In this document: piece after piece, positions 49,206 through 62,717 of the stretch | Layout: each line of letters opens with the position of its first letter | Position numbering within the stretch: the first letter of the stretch is position 1 | NCBI GenBank assembly: GCA_963798795.1 | Contig: CAWCUZ010000006.1 | Location: 310,001-374,000 of the forward strand | Direction: 5' to 3' | DNA: 64,000 nt | Origin: CAWCUZ01 sp963798795 | GTDB lineage: Bacteria; Acidobacteriota; Vicinamibacteria; Vicinamibacterales; SCN-69-37 | The notes under the pieces: model-generated | The model's input: the letters and a program-made list of their open reading frames with translations, nothing else | Databases searched by the model: none | What the model was told of the DNA's origin: nothing | Program-made: the position numbers and the translations under genes

Positions 49206-50273
49206 TTAATATACTTGGCATTCCATCGTATCTGGTGTCACGCCAAAAAAGAACTCACTGATGATGTTCTGAAGCTCCTGAATCGATCCGGCAGCGTTGA
49301 TCTTCACGCGCAGGCTCCCGCCATCATCGAGACCTTTGGTGTACCAAGAACAAAGAGCCCGCATCTTGTTGATCACCCAGCGGTCCCGTCCGCGTACCGG
49401 ACGGTCGGACGGAGACTCGCCTTGCCCAGGTGCCATGTGCCTGAACCCGTCCGACTCGTCCACCCGCTCGGCGAGCAACAGGACGATGTAGTCCAGGAGA
49501 AACCGCCCCCGTTCGCGCAGAGAAACGGTCCGCGAGGTGCTCCCCACACGAGCATCCGCCGCCTGGCTGAAGATCCACGGGTTCCGCAGGGCACCGCGTC
49601 CGATGAGTACGCCGCCGAGCCGGCCGTCCTGGAGGCGGTCGGCCACGTGTTCGGGCGCCACGCAATCGCCTGAGCCCCAGACGGGAATCGAGACCGCTCC
49701 CGCGACCGTGCGGATGAGGTCCCAGTCCGATTCGCCCGAGTAGGACTGCGCGGCCGTGCGGCCGTGCACCGCCACGGCGGCGGCGCCGGCGTCTTCGACC
49801 ATGCGCGCGAGCATCGGCGCGTTCACCTGCTGTTCGTTCCAGCCGGCCCGCATCTTGACGGTGACCGGAATGTGAACCGCCTCCGTCATGGCGCGCACGA
49901 TCGTCGCCGCGTGCTCCGGCTCTCGCATCAGGCTGCAGCCGGCATGGTGCTTGGCGATCTTGGGCACCGGGCAGCCCATATTGATGTCCACGATATCGGC
50001 GCCCATGCGCTCGACGATGCGCGCCGCCTCGGCCATGACGGCTGGGTCCCCGCCGAAGATCTGGATCGCGACCGGCCGTTCCTCTTCCGTGTATTCGGCG
50101 TACTCGAGCGTGCGGTCGATCCCGCGGACGAGTCCCTCCGAGCTGACCATTTCGGTGACCACCAGTCCGCACCCGCCCATGCGCTTGACCAGTCGACGGA
50201 AGGCGGTATCGGTCATGCCCGCCATGGGGGCGAGCGCGACCGGGTGTTCCAGCGTGAGGCGGCCGATCTTCAT
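49206..50273 (-). CDS. dusB: tRNA-dihydrouridine synthase, DusB type
   Basis: 355 aa from the ATG at 50273, overlapping the surA-like stop (ATGA). FMN TIM barrel: VALAPMAGMTDTAFRRLVKR, ADIVDINMGCPVPKIAKHHAG (catalytic Cys), VTVKMRAGW, AVAVHGRTAAQSYSGESDW, VWGSGDCVAPEHV and GVLIGRGALRNPWIF, then a C-terminal helical RNA-binding domain. It reduces uridines in the tRNA D-loop. End of the fic-mfd-surA-dusB run. Confidence 0.93.
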   Translation of the reverse strand: MKIGRLTLEHPVALAPMAGMTDTAFRRLVKRMGGCGLVVTEMVSSEGLVRGIDRTLEYAEYTEEERPVAIQIFGGDPAVMAEAARIVERMGADIVDINMGCPVPKIAKHHAGCSLMREPEHAATIVRAMTEAVHIPVTVKMRAGWNEQQVNAPMLARMVEDAGAAAVAVHGRTAAQSYSGESDWDLIRTVAGAVSIPVWGSGDCVAPEHVADRLQDGRLGGVLIGRGALRNPWIFSQAADARVGSTSRTVSLRERGRFLLDYIVLLLAERVDESDGFRHMAPGQGESPSDRPVRGRDRWVINKMRALCSWYTKGLDDGGSLRVKINAAGSIQELQNIISEFFFGVTPDTMECQVY

Positions 50274-51370
50274 CGACCGAGGCCGATGCCGCTGTCTCCG
50301 GCGGTGAGCCCCTTCTCGTAGAGCTTGCGCATGTCGTCGTTCTTCCACTCGATCAGCGCCTGCGCCCGCAGCGTCTTCAGGTATTTCTTGAGTTCGGCGT
50401 CGCGGCGCGTGTCGAACACGTGCTGCGCAATCTCGTCCCGCACCTGGTCGAACGGCTGCGGCACGGCGTCCGATCGGGTCTCGAGCTGGAAGAGTTCATA
50501 CCCGGCCGCCACGCGGATTGGCTCGCTGACCCCGCCGGGTTGCAGCTTGTCGACCGCGGCCTTGAGCGTGTCCGACATCTCGCTCACGTTGATCGGACCG
50601 ATCAGCCCGCCGTTCGCCTTGGATCCGGCGTCGGAGGCTTCCTGCACCAGTTTCGCAAAGTCCTCGCCGTTGACCGCGCGGGTCCGCAGCCCGGTGATCT
50701 TTTCCTTGGCCGCGTCATCGAGCCCCGCGCTGAACGTCACCTGACCGCCCTGCGTCTGCGTCGGCACGCTCACGAGCAGCTCCCGCAACGTGACGGTGGC
50801 CGGCTTCATGAACTCGTCCTGGTGGCTCTGGTAGTACTGCCGCGCCTCCTGCTCGGTCAGGTTCAGGTGCCCCATCAGGTCCTGCGTCACCTGGTTTTCC
50901 AGGTACTGATGCTCCAGCATGTCGCGGTACTCGTCCATCGACATCCCTTCGGCCTTGAGCGCCTCCGTGAGCTGGGCGTCGTCGAGCTTGTTCTCGGTCT
51001 TGATGCGCTCGACGAAGCTCTTGAACATCTCGTCGGTGAGCCGGGCGCCCATCTCGCGCCCGCGCTGGACCAGCAGCAGCTCGTCGACGGCGCTCACCAG
51101 CACCTGTGGCGTCACGTCGTCGAGCGCAGCTTTGAGGCGCGCGTCGTTCTGGAGGTCCTCGGGGTTCTGAACCTGCTCGTTGCGGTTCCTCAGGGCCTGG
51201 ACCTGGCGGAGTTCGAGATCGGTGAGCGTCAGGATTTCGCCGTTCACCTTGACGATGACCTGCTGGAGGATCCGGTCGTGGCTCTGGGGTTCCTGGCCGT
51301 CCTGGGCCCGGACCCCGACGCCGAGCGCGACCGAAGCGACGGCCAGAAGCGTGATGGTCAGACGTTTCAT
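50270..51370 (-). CDS. surA: SurA-like periplasmic peptidyl-prolyl isomerase/chaperone
   Basis: 366 aa. Signal peptide residues 1-22 (ITLLAVASVALGVGVRAQ). SurA N-terminal domain about 35-195 (VIVKVNGEILTLTDLELRQ; VDELLLVQRGREMG; YLENQVTQDLMGHLNLT) followed by a single parvulin (PpiC) domain about 200-320 (VTLRELLVSVP, FAKLVQEASDAGSKANGGLI, YELFQLETRSD). It helps outer-membrane proteins fold in the periplasm. It has one parvulin domain rather than the two of E. coli SurA. Confidence 0.88.
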   Translation of the reverse strand: MKRLTITLLAVASVALGVGVRAQDGQEPQSHDRILQQVIVKVNGEILTLTDLELRQVQALRNRNEQVQNPEDLQNDARLKAALDDVTPQVLVSAVDELLLVQRGREMGARLTDEMFKSFVERIKTENKLDDAQLTEALKAEGMSMDEYRDMLEHQYLENQVTQDLMGHLNLTEQEARQYYQSHQDEFMKPATVTLRELLVSVPTQTQGGQVTFSAGLDDAAKEKITGLRTRAVNGEDFAKLVQEASDAGSKANGGLIGPINVSEMSDTLKAAVDKLQPGGVSEPIRVAAGYELFQLETRSDAVPQPFDQVRDEIAQHVFDTRRDAELKKYLKTLRAQALIEWKNDDMRKLYEKGLTAGDSGIGLGR

Positions 51371-51409
51371 AGGGATCCTTCGGCGCGTGGAGGCGGTCCG
51401 CGCCTCATT

Positions 51410-54900
<3,491 letters not shown>

Positions 54901-54904
<4 letters not shown>

Positions 54905-56097
54905 AACCGCGGTTCGTCCGGATGGCCCGGAAGCTCCTTCAGCCGGCGGACGAACTCCGCCTCGTTGATTTCCGCGGGCCAGTCCAGACGAGCGCTCACG
55001 CGCCAGTCGTCGGTGGACGGCCCTCGAACGACATCGACGGCGCCCAGACTCTGCAGCACGCGCCAATCACGATCGGCGGCCTTCGCCGCAGCTTTCATGC
55101 CGCGATAGACGCCGCGCTCGAACAGGAGCCGGCTGAACCCGGCACGCTCGAGCCGCCCCGCGTCGAGGATCAGCAGCAGGATCTTCTGCAGCCGTTCCTT
55201 CATCGTGTCCAGCTTGCGGCTCTGAAGCCGCCCGAAGAGGTCGTGCATGGTGTCGCGAAACAGCGCCTTCTGCATGTCGACGCGCCGCTCGGCGAACAGC
55301 GTCTGACACTGCCGCGACAACCCTTTCAAGGCAAAGAGCAGGAACGGCGTGAGGTTGGCGTCGGCGGCGCGCACGGCCGCCAGCGCCTGAACGTACGCCA
55401 GCCGCTCGGTGTCGTAGAACACCGACATCGCGGCAAAGAGCGCGCCTCGGAGACCCGCTCGCTGCAGCAGCAGCGCCTCGGTGGCGCGCGCCGTTCGTCC
55501 GTTCGCCTGCGCAAACGGATGCATCGTCGCCAGGTGGTAGTGGACGGCGAAGGCCTGCACCAACAGATCATGATGGCAGAACTCGGCGCTCAACGCGGCA
55601 CCCAGGGCCGCGAAAGACTCCTCACAAGGCGCCCCGCCGTCGCAGCCTCGCATGGGCGGCATGCCGAATACGACGTTCTTGCCGCGCTCGCGCAGGCGAC
55701 CGGCGGGACTCCGATCATCGTCACAGCCGGTGACGAGATGCCGGTGAATTTCACGGATCAGGTCGCCCGAAGGGGCCAGGTCCGCAGCCAGGCCTCCCAG
55801 CCATTGGCACGTGGACAGGACCGAACGTGCCCGGAGCCGCTCACGATCCTGAACCAGGTCGACCCGAGCGAACGGGGCGCCCTGGTCTCGGTCCAAGGAC
55901 TCCCCGGCGTCGATCCTGGCCGTGGCAGCAGCCTCCGCCGCCAGTTGCCGTTCCCGAAGCCGATCCAGGCTGACCCGCGTTCCAGGAAGGGCGTCGAGCG
56001 CCTGGACGAGCGCCCTGGCCTCGGCCAGGGGCCCCGTGACGGCCATCCGGTCATAGCGGATCCAGCGCTGAGGCCGTTCGTATTGGGCGGGTTCCAT
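54901..56097 (-). CDS. Fic-domain protein with altered catalytic motif
   Basis: 398 aa. Fic motif at residues 193-204 reads HPFAQANGRTAR; the canonical pattern is HXFX[D/E]GNGRXXR, so the metal-binding acidic residue is Gln197 and the first Gly is Ala198. An inhibitory-helix-like TARIDA (59-64) precedes it, also degenerate relative to (S/T)XXXE(G/N). The C-terminal ~190 residues (FRDTMHDLFGRLQSRKLD; winged-helix-like RVLQSLGAVDVV) are probably DNA- or protein-binding. AMP transfer activity is uncertain. Its stop overlaps the mfd start (GTGA), an unexpected partnership. Confidence 0.82.
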
Positions 56098-56556
56098 GTA
56101 GCGAATGTTTCCAGGTCAGTTCTAGCCTGTGTGGCGCAAAACTCCTATTGTACAGCGTGTTAGCTCGATAAGACACTATGGATGGCAAAGATATTTCAGG
56201 TCTGCTGCCTCCATACTCGACTTCGTCACCGAAGGAGACGAGGGCTGGAGGTCGTGGGAAGCCAGTCGGTCCGGCGGGATCCGGCGGACCACGTCGGCGC
56301 TCCGACATCCCGGGCAAGTTGCGCGGCCAAACCGAGTTCGTGGCCAGCGTGCACACGAATTCACAGCCGCCAACCGAAACGAATCGCGTGGGTCTTTCGA
56401 CGTTCCAGGCGGGTCTGGTCGTACAGGTCGGCAATGACCACGCGCCGGTCATTTCCAGCGGGCTTCGCGCGGTGACGCGGCGTAAATCATTGATATCAAT
56501 TGATTTACGGTAAGAAATGGCGGGCGGGTTCGAGCGCCTCATTTCCGAACGCGGAC
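56098..56556. other. Gene-poor 459-nt spacer of lower GC
   Basis: Open frames exist on both strands but none has a recognisable domain or ribosome binding site. Base composition is lower in GC than the flanking genes. On the minus strand TACAAT (56149-56154) may be part of the fic promoter. Contains the hairpin listed at 56481-56509. Possibly a decayed insertion. Confidence 0.5.
56481..56509. promoter_or_regulatory. AT-rich inverted repeat, possible operator or terminator
   Basis: CGTAAATCA (56481-56489) pairs with TGATTTACG (56501-56509); the spacer contains the palindrome ATTGATATCAAT (56489-56500). It lies 48 nt beyond the hldE-type gene stop. No T-run follows on the transcribed strand. 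Confidence 0.4.
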
Positions 56557-57027
56557 TCAATTCAATCGGGAGATCCGCTCCAGGATCGCGCTGGTCGACC
56601 AGCCGGTCTCCACGGGAATCCGGACCACTCGGCCCCCCCGGGCCTCGACGACTTCGCGGCCGACGATCCGATCGGCGGGCCAGTCGGCGCCTTTGACCAG
56701 GACGTCTGGTTGTAGCAGAGCGACGATTCGGGCGGGGGTCTCCTCGTCGAAGATCACGACGGCATCGACCACCGCCAGGGCGCCCAGGACCTCGGCGCGT
56801 TCCTGTTCCGGAGTGACCGGCCTGCCCGGGCCCTTGACGGCCCGGACCGATCGATCCGAGTTCACGGCGACAATCAGGGCGTCGCCTTCGTGACGGGCGG
56901 CCTCCAGGTAGCGAACGTGACCTGGATGCAGCAGGTCGAACACGCCGTTGGTCAAGACGACGCGCCGCCCCTGCCGGCGGAGATCGTCGGCGAAAGCGGC
57001 CGCGGCCTGGGTGTCGAGGACGGCCAT
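56557..57027 (-). CDS. rfaE2: D-glycero-beta-D-manno-heptose 1-phosphate adenylyltransferase (HldE C-domain type)
   Basis: 156 aa, the nucleotidyltransferase half of HldE as a separate protein. RRVVLTNGVFDLLHPGHVRY contains the HPGH nucleotide-binding motif; DALIVAVNSDRSVRAVKGPG, RAEVLGALAVVDAVVIFDEE and LVKGADWPADRIVG follow; GWSTSAILERI ends it. It attaches AMP to heptose-1-phosphate for LPS core (ADP-heptose). No heptokinase domain or gene is adjacent. Last gene of the atp-wzm-wzt run. Confidence 0.93.
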   Translation of the reverse strand: MAVLDTQAAAAFADDLRRQGRRVVLTNGVFDLLHPGHVRYLEAARHEGDALIVAVNSDRSVRAVKGPGRPVTPEQERAEVLGALAVVDAVVIFDEETPARIVALLQPDVLVKGADWPADRIVGREVVEARGGRVVRIPVETGWSTSAILERISRLN

Positions 57028-57036
57028 GTCCCGGCG

Positions 57037-58359
57037 CTACTGCGGCGGCTTGAACCGCACGGCGGGTGAGAACGTCCAGTGGTGCCGCGGACGATAGATG
57101 CCGACGTCCTTCAGGCGCGACTTCACACGGAACGTATAGAGCAGGCGATGGTAGTCGTATGGCGCGCCGTCCAGCTTGTGCACGGCGACATCGAGCTTGT
57201 AGGTCCCCTCCACCAGCTCGAGGGCTTCGAAAGTCAGCGTGACCTCCGCCTCGCCGGCAAGGCTGTCGGAGCGGTGCTCTTCGATGTCGGTATTGGTTCC
57301 GTAGACGCAGAGACCTTCGGCATTGAACATGCCGATGCCGAACACGAAGTCGCTCACAGGCCGGCCGGCGCGGATCTGCAGGGCGAGCGTCATCGGCTCG
57401 CCGGTGTGAAAGACGTGGGTTTCTACGCCGGCGTCGTTGAGCAGCCGCACGCGGGTGATTTCGACCACACCCGATCCCCATCGGCCTTCGCCGGCGCGGA
57501 ACATGTCGCCGGCGACCTCGGTGGGATCGCTCAGCACCGGCGCGGCGGTATCCTCCCGGTGCCCGCTGGCCTGCTGCGTTCTGGCATCGGTCGACGCGAG
57601 GAACTGCTCCTCCTGGCGCTCGACATCGGTCACGTACGCCCCGGTCACGCGCTTGGGATCGCCCTCGGCCCGTTTGTGGCCCGCATCGAGCCAGACCGCC
57701 TGGTCGCAGAAGCGCTCAACGAGGCCGAGCGAGTGGGTCACGAGCAGGATCGTCTTGTTGCGGCGTTTGAAGTCGCCGAACTTGTCGAGGCACTTGTGCG
57801 TGAAGCTCTCGTCGCCGACGGCCAGCACTTCGTCCACGAGCAGCACGTCCGGGTCGACGTGGATGGCCACGGCGAATCCCAGGCGCATGTACATGCCGGA
57901 CGAGTAGGTCTTGACCGGCGCGTCGATGAACTCGGTCAGCTCGGCGAACTCGACGATTTCGTCGAAGCGATTCTGAATCTCGCGCCGGGTCAGGCCGAGC
58001 ATGATGCCGTTGATGAAGACGTTCTCGCGACCGGAGATCTCCGGATGGAACCCGGCGCCCAGCTCGATCAGCGCGGAAATGCGGCCCTGGACGCTGACCC
58101 GGCCGCTCGTCGGCTTGGTGATGCCCGCGACGAGCTTCAGCGCGGTGCTCTTGCCCGATCCGTTTCGTCCGACGACGCCGAACGTCTGCCCGGCCGCGAC
58201 CTCGAACGACACGTCCTGAAGGGCCGGAAACGTCTCTTCGGGCCGGAGGTTCCGGACCAGGCTGCCCGACAGCAGCGCGCTCTTCAGCGTGGAGAACTGT
58301 CGTCCGCCATACCGGCGGTAGATCTTCGTGACGTGATCGAGCTGGATCGCGGGGCTCAT
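57037..58359 (-). CDS. wzt: O-antigen/teichoic-acid-type ABC exporter ATPase with Wzt C-domain
   Basis: 440 aa from the ATG at 58359, overlapping the permease stop (ATGA). ABC domain 1-240: VVGRNGSGKSTALKLVAG (Walker A), RISALIELGAGFHPEISGRE (typical of polysaccharide exporters), VKTYSSGMYMRLGFAVAI (signature), DVLLVDEVLAVGDESF (Walker B). The C-terminal ~150 residues (VVEITRVRLLNDAGVETHVF; FVFGIGMFNAEGLCVYGTN) are the Wzt carbohydrate-recognition beta-sandwich. It exports a finished glycan to the periplasm. Confidence 0.93.
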   Translation of the reverse strand: MSPAIQLDHVTKIYRRYGGRQFSTLKSALLSGSLVRNLRPEETFPALQDVSFEVAAGQTFGVVGRNGSGKSTALKLVAGITKPTSGRVSVQGRISALIELGAGFHPEISGRENVFINGIMLGLTRREIQNRFDEIVEFAELTEFIDAPVKTYSSGMYMRLGFAVAIHVDPDVLLVDEVLAVGDESFTHKCLDKFGDFKRRNKTILLVTHSLGLVERFCDQAVWLDAGHKRAEGDPKRVTGAYVTDVERQEEQFLASTDARTQQASGHREDTAAPVLSDPTEVAGDMFRAGEGRWGSGVVEITRVRLLNDAGVETHVFHTGEPMTLALQIRAGRPVSDFVFGIGMFNAEGLCVYGTNTDIEEHRSDSLAGEAEVTLTFEALELVEGTYKLDVAVHKLDGAPYDYHRLLYTFRVKSRLKDVGIYRPRHHWTFSPAVRFKPPQ

Positions 58360-59156
58360 ACCGCCTCCGCGAACGAATCGCGCAGCCGGTCGAACAGCCA
58401 ATAGGCGGCGAAGAAGAACGCCACCGACGCCGCGCCGAGGATCAGCAGCGACCGCAGATGCCCATGCACGAAGGACCCGTGGAAGAACAGCACCTCCTGA
58501 TAGGACACCACCAGGTGGAAGAACGGGTTCAACCGGAAGAGCCAGACGTAGTCCTTCACGGTGGGCATCAGGTACCAGTAGATGATCGGCGTCGTGAAGA
58601 ACCAGAGCGTGAGGAGGTTGGCGAGCAGATCGCGGATGTCGCGGAAGTGCACGGTGAGCGCCGCGAGCACGAGGCCCAGGGCGATCGTGAACACGAGTTG
58701 CACCAGCACGATCAGCGGCAGCCACGGCAGATCGGCCCAGTCCGGGAAATGCTGAAATCCGATCATGAACGCCGCGAGGATCGGCAGGCCGAGCGCAAAG
58801 TGCACGAGGTTGGCCAGGACGCTGACGATGGGCAGCACCTCGGCCGGAAACAGCACCTTCTTGATGAGATTCCCCCCGGTGATGAGCGATCCCGACGCCT
58901 CCATCAGGGACGCCGAGAACCACGTCCACGGCAGCAGGCCGCTCATGAAGAACACGCTGTACGGCGTCGTTTCCTTGGACGTGTTGGGCAGGAGGGTGCC
59001 GAAGACGAATGTGTAGACGGTGAGCAGCAGCAGCGGATTGACGAACGACCAGAAGAACCCGAGGACCGACCCGCGATAGCGCGCCTTCAGCTCGCGCGCG
59101 ACCAGACTCTGAATCAATCCCCGATATCGGAGAAGCTGGCGGAAGTTATCCCACAT
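58356..59156 (-). CDS. wzm: ABC-2-type polysaccharide exporter permease
   Basis: 266 aa. N-terminal amphipathic helix and SLVARELKARYRGSVLGFFW, the typical ABC-2 opening, then six membrane helices (LLLTVYTFVFGTLLP, VLANLVHFALGLPILAAFMI, LIVLVQLVFTIALGLVLAAL, LLTLWFFTTPIIYW, LLILGAASVAFFFAAYWLF). Partner of the Wzt ATPase. It overlaps the preceding PP2C gene by 11 nt. Confidence 0.93.
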   Translation of the reverse strand: MWDNFRQLLRYRGLIQSLVARELKARYRGSVLGFFWSFVNPLLLLTVYTFVFGTLLPNTSKETTPYSVFFMSGLLPWTWFSASLMEASGSLITGGNLIKKVLFPAEVLPIVSVLANLVHFALGLPILAAFMIGFQHFPDWADLPWLPLIVLVQLVFTIALGLVLAALTVHFRDIRDLLANLLTLWFFTTPIIYWYLMPTVKDYVWLFRLNPFFHLVVSYQEVLFFHGSFVHGHLRSLLILGAASVAFFFAAYWLFDRLRDSFAEAV

Positions 59157-59925
59157 CGCCGCGTTCGATCGCGACCAGGATCACCGTGATGTTGTCGGGG
59201 CCGCCCGCCCCGTTGGCGGCGTCGATCAGCGCCTGGGCGAGATCGTCGAGCGATCCCGGCCGGTTCATGATCTCCGCCAGGGTCTCGTGCGGGACCACGG
59301 CTGACAGGCCGTCGGAACACAGCAGGAGGCGATCGCCCGGCTGGAGCACGACGGACGTCACGTCCACTTCGGGATCGTCGCCGCCCGACAGCGCCCGCGT
59401 CACGACGTTGCGCCACGGGTGCCGGCGCGCGTCGCCTTCGCTGAGCATGCCGGCGCGTACCTGTTCGTTCACCCACGAATGGTCTTGAGTCAGCAGGCGC
59501 AGCTCCCGGTCGCGCCAGAGATAGATGCGACTGTCACCGACATGGGCCAGCACCGGCTTGTCGTGGGAAATGAGCGTCGCCGCGGCCGTCGTCGCCATCC
59601 CGCGCAGACTGTCGTCGAGCTCCATGGCGGCGGCGATGCGACGGTTGGCGAGCCGGAGCGCGGCCTTCAGCCGGTTGCCTTCGAGGGTGAGGGCCGGGTC
59701 GTAGGGCACCGGCCAGGTGCGATTCTCGTCCGCGTCACGGGTGTCGTTGACGAACGCTTCCACGACGTCCACCGCCAGGCGCGACGCGACCTCGCCGGCT
59801 GCGTGGCCACCCATCCCGTCCGCGACGATGAAGAGCCCCAGATCGGGGCGCGAGCAGAAGGCGTCCTCATTGCCCTCGCGCCGCAGGCCTCGATCCGTAG
59901 CGACGGCTGCAGAGAGCTTCGCCAT
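59146..59925 (-). CDS. PP2C-type Ser/Thr protein phosphatase (Stp/PrpC-like)
   Basis: 259 aa. All metal-binding motifs present: RREGNEDAFCSRPDLGLFIV, VADGMGGHAAGEVAS, AHVGDSRIYLWRDREL, LTQDHSWVNEQVRAG, LLLCSDGLSAVVPHE and GGPDNITVILV. Bacterial PP2Cs of this type reverse phosphorylation by PknB-type kinases; no such kinase is in the window. It sits between atpC (4 nt) and wzm (overlap), so it may be expressed with ATP synthase. Confidence 0.93.
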   Translation of the reverse strand: MAKLSAAVATDRGLRREGNEDAFCSRPDLGLFIVADGMGGHAAGEVASRLAVDVVEAFVNDTRDADENRTWPVPYDPALTLEGNRLKAALRLANRRIAAAMELDDSLRGMATTAAATLISHDKPVLAHVGDSRIYLWRDRELRLLTQDHSWVNEQVRAGMLSEGDARRHPWRNVVTRALSGGDDPEVDVTSVVLQPGDRLLLCSDGLSAVVPHETLAEIMNRPGSLDDLAQALIDAANGAGGPDNITVILVAIERGDVG

Positions 59926-59929
59926 GGGT

Positions 59930-60352
59930 TCAGGGGCGACGGGCGTGACGCGCGATCTGCAGCCGCTGCATCGCGCGGATCAACGCAATCCGGGCACGTT
60001 CGAAATCGAGGTCCGACTGCCCCGGACGCCCGATCTGTTCCTGGGCGCGGTGGCGTGACGCCTCGGCACGGGCGATGTCGATCTCCTCGGCCCGTTCGGC
60101 CACCTGCGCCAGCACCGACACCCGATCGGGCACGACCTCGACGAAGCCGGCGTCCACGAAGGCGTAGTGCTTCTCGCCGCCGACCCGGAACCAGAGCTCG
60201 CCGGCCTTGAGCATGGCCAGCAGCGGCGCGTGGCCGGGCAGGACGCCAAAATAGCCCTCCTCGCCAGGCAGTTCCACTTCGTCGACGTCCTCGCGCACGA
60301 TGGCGCGCTCCGGCGTGACGAATTCGAGACGCAGGTGCTTGGGAATGGCCAT
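59930..60352 (-). CDS. atpC: ATP synthase epsilon subunit
   Basis: 140 aa. N-terminal beta-sandwich: LRLEFVTPERAIVREDVDEV, ELPGEEGYFGVLPGHAPLLA, LWFRVGGEKHYAFVDAGFVE; C-terminal helical hairpin about 88-138 (EIDIARAEASRHRAQEQIG). Regulates and couples the F1 rotor. 6 nt after atpD. Confidence 0.95.
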   Translation of the reverse strand: MAIPKHLRLEFVTPERAIVREDVDEVELPGEEGYFGVLPGHAPLLAMLKAGELWFRVGGEKHYAFVDAGFVEVVPDRVSVLAQVAERAEEIDIARAEASRHRAQEQIGRPGQSDLDFERARIALIRAMQRLQIARHARRP

Positions 60353-60358
60353 CGGCGG

Positions 60359-61795
<1,437 letters not shown>

Positions 61796-61812
61796 AGGCC
61801 TCGATTCTCGGT

Positions 61813-61844
61813 TTCTGCCTTCTGCCTTCTGTCTTCTGTCTTCC
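61813..61844 (-). repeat. Heptamer array TTCTGCC/TTCTGTC between atpG and atpD
   Basis: About four and a half 7-mers (TTCTGCC x2, TTCTGTC x2, TTCC). On the mRNA strand they read as GAAGGCA/GAAGACA repeats starting directly at the atpG stop and ending 17 nt before the atpD start codon. Confidence 0.85.
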
Positions 61845-62714
61845 CTATTGCGCCTGCGCGCCGGACACGACCTCGATGATCTCCCGCGTGATGGCGGCCT
61901 GGCGCAGCTTGTTCATGTAGAGCGTCAGGCCGTCGAGCACGTCCGCGGAGTTGCGGGTGGCGGCGTCCATCGCGGTCATCTGCGCCGCATAGAACGCCGC
62001 GTTCGACTCGAGCAGCGCGCCCAGCACCTGGGCGATCACGAGCTGCGGCAGCAGGCGATCGAAAATCTGCTGCGGGGACGGTTCGTACAGATACTCGGTC
62101 GTCGGCACGCCCGCCGGTTCCGCCGGCTGAACGCTCTGCAGGGGCAGGACCGGCTCCACGACGACGCGCTGCTGGAGGATCGACTTGAACTCGTTGTACA
62201 CGAGCTGCACGCTGTCGACCCGGCCGCTCGTGAACTCCGCGATGGCCGGCTCGGCGATCGCCTCCGCATCGGCTGCCGTGATGACTTTCGGCAGGTTCAC
62301 GTACTCGAAGACCACCGGCAGGCCGCGCCGTCCCAGGATGTCGCGGCTCTTGCGGCCGACCAGGCCGAACGACACCCGGCGCCCCGGGTGCTCGCGGAGG
62401 AACCCGACCACCGTCTTGATGACGTTCGAGTTGAAGCTCCCGCAGAGCCCGCGATCCGCGGTGATGGCGATGAGCATCGTGTTGCCCGACGCGGTGCCGG
62501 GCCGGCGGGCCAGAAGCGGGTGCTGCGTCTGGTCCACGCGGGCGGCGATGCTCTCGAGGACCCGGCGGGCCTCGCGCGCGTACGGGCGCGCGGCAATCAC
62601 GCGTTCCTGCGCCCGGCGCAGCTTGGACGCGGCGACCATCTTCATCGCCTTCGTGATCTGCTGCGTCGACTTGACGGCACGAATGCGCCGCCGCATGTCA
62701 ATGAGTGAAGGCAC
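61845..62714 (-). CDS. atpG: ATP synthase gamma subunit
   Basis: 289 aa, GTG start at 62714 (MPSLIDMRRRIRAVKSTQQI, the usual opening; an ATG at 62696 would remove conserved residues). ITKAMKMVAASKLRRAQE and ITADRGLCGSFNSNVIK at the N-terminal helix and core; C-terminal helix AMDAATRNSADVLDGLTLYM with NKLRQAAITREIIEVVSGA. Central rotor shaft of F1. Confidence 0.96.
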   Translation of the reverse strand: MPSLIDMRRRIRAVKSTQQITKAMKMVAASKLRRAQERVIAARPYAREARRVLESIAARVDQTQHPLLARRPGTASGNTMLIAITADRGLCGSFNSNVIKTVVGFLREHPGRRVSFGLVGRKSRDILGRRGLPVVFEYVNLPKVITAADAEAIAEPAIAEFTSGRVDSVQLVYNEFKSILQQRVVVEPVLPLQSVQPAEPAGVPTTEYLYEPSPQQIFDRLLPQLVIAQVLGALLESNAAFYAAQMTAMDAATRNSADVLDGLTLYMNKLRQAAITREIIEVVSGAQAQ

Positions 62715-62717
62715 GAC

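Noticed and set aside
56051..57481. 476-codon minus-strand frame over the fic-hldE spacer
   Set aside because: Out of frame with hldE and wzt, no start signal and no recognisable domain; the spacer part alone shows no convincing gene either.
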